From contig PLZU01000023.1 in NCBI GenBank assembly GCA_003152275.1, positions 1 through 50,153 on the forward strand: a stretch of 50,153 bases of DNA, given 5' to 3'. Below the pieces are notes generated by a model. That model was given only the letters and a program-made list of their open reading frames with translations. It did not search any database and was not told the DNA's origin. Numbering within the stretch: position 1 is the first letter of the stretch; each line of letters starts with the position of its first letter. This DNA is from Actinomycetota bacterium (GTDB lineage Bacteria; Actinomycetota; Thermoleophilia; Gaiellales; Gaiellaceae). Made by a program: the position numbers and the translations under genes. This document shows positions 49,907 through 50,153 of the stretch, in pieces.

Positions 49907-50153
49907 GTGAATCGACTTGCCGGAGAGCACAGCCCCTATCTGCTGCAGCACGCCGCCAACCCCGTGGACTGGTTCCCGTGGGGAGACGAGGCGTTCGCCA
50001 AGGCGCGCCTCGAGCACAAACCGATTTTTCTCTCGATCGGCTACTCGACCTGTCACTGGTGCCACGTGATGGCGCACGAATCGTTCGAAAGCGACGAGGT
50101 GGCGGCGGTGCTCAACGAGTGCTTCGTGGCGATCAAGGTCGATCGCGAAGAGC
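49907..50153 (+). CDS. YyaL/DUF255 thioredoxin-like protein, N-terminal part (runs off right edge)
   Basis: 82 codons from GTG 49907 to the window end. The text [20 protein letters not shown], then [40 protein letters not shown] and VDREE are the invariant start of the large (about 680-residue) DUF255/spermatogenesis-associated protein 20 family. The first domain is thioredoxin-like with CHWC. Later a six-hairpin glycosidase-like domain is expected outside the window. Function is not established. Confidence 0.95.
   Translation, partial: MNRLAGEHSPYLLQHAANPVDWFPWGDEAFAKARLEHKPIFLSIGYSTCHWCHVMAHESFESDEVAAVLNECFVAIKVDREE

Noticed and set aside
1..50153. CRISPR array, insertion sequence, rRNA or tRNA gene
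   Set aside because: No regularly spaced direct repeats, transposase-like frames or RNA gene signatures were found by reading both strands.

Overview
The window is about 50 kb of GC-rich bacterial DNA with tightly packed genes, many GTG and TTG starts, and many 1-8 bp stop/start overlaps. Gene content and style fit an actinobacterium, most likely of the class Thermoleophilia (Gaiellales-like). That placement is inference from family resemblance and codon style; no rRNA or tRNA gene is visible. The last 2 kb (about 48.1-50.15 kb) look different in codon choice and repeat content and may come from another genome or from transfer.

Layout. 0-0.7 kb: start of a histone-H1-like Lys/Ala/Pro protein running off the left edge, a decayed CBS-domain gene and a GC hairpin. 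0.7-9.4 kb: translation block (acetyltransferase, thrS, infC leader, infC, rpmI, rplT, SpoU methyltransferase; then pheS-pheT after a reverse-strand methyltransferase). 9.4-12.4 kb: secreted cupredoxin, holin-like membrane protein, amidase, and a two-repeat protein of unknown function. 12.5-18.1 kb: 2-oxoacid dehydrogenase complex (E1 alpha, E1 beta, E2, then E3), with a VOC protein and an acetyltransferase between. 18.3-23 kb: small membrane protein, hisC-like aminotransferase, MFS exporter, MeaB GTPase, threonine dehydratase. 23-32.6 kb: MBL/rhodanese protein, CopD-like fragment, two CtaG paralogues, acyl-CoA dehydrogenase, leucyl aminopeptidase, SCP2 protein, biotin-dependent carboxylase alpha subunit, two oxidoreductases. 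32.6-35.5 kb: zinc uptake system znuABC divergent from a Fur/Zur repressor. 35.5-45.3 kb: accessory stretch with small secreted proteins and several broken or internally deleted genes. 43.5-48.3 kb: enoyl-CoA hydratase (LiuC-like), DHDPS-family aldolase, DUF2029 membrane protein, carboxyltransferase (LiuB-like), zinc ribbon. 48.3-50.15 kb: frameshifted YihY, an inverted repeat, a DJ-1/PfpI protein and the start of a YyaL/DUF255 protein.

How the genes work together. Scattered genes (2-oxoacid dehydrogenase, acyl-CoA dehydrogenase, LiuC-like hydratase, carboxylase alpha and beta, MeaB) suggest branched-chain amino acid or odd-chain acyl-CoA catabolism. The zinc locus is a self-contained regulon with a candidate Zur site overlapping the start of znuA.

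Most notable: six divergent gene pairs separated by only 20-37 bp, in which both genes carry a -10-like hexamer 6-9 nt before the start codon (back-to-back leaderless promoters); a run of genes with internal deletions or frameshifts between 35 and 49 kb; and a possible foreign or chimeric right end. I found no CRISPR array, prophage, transposase or clear defence system, and no convincing entirely new multi-gene system.
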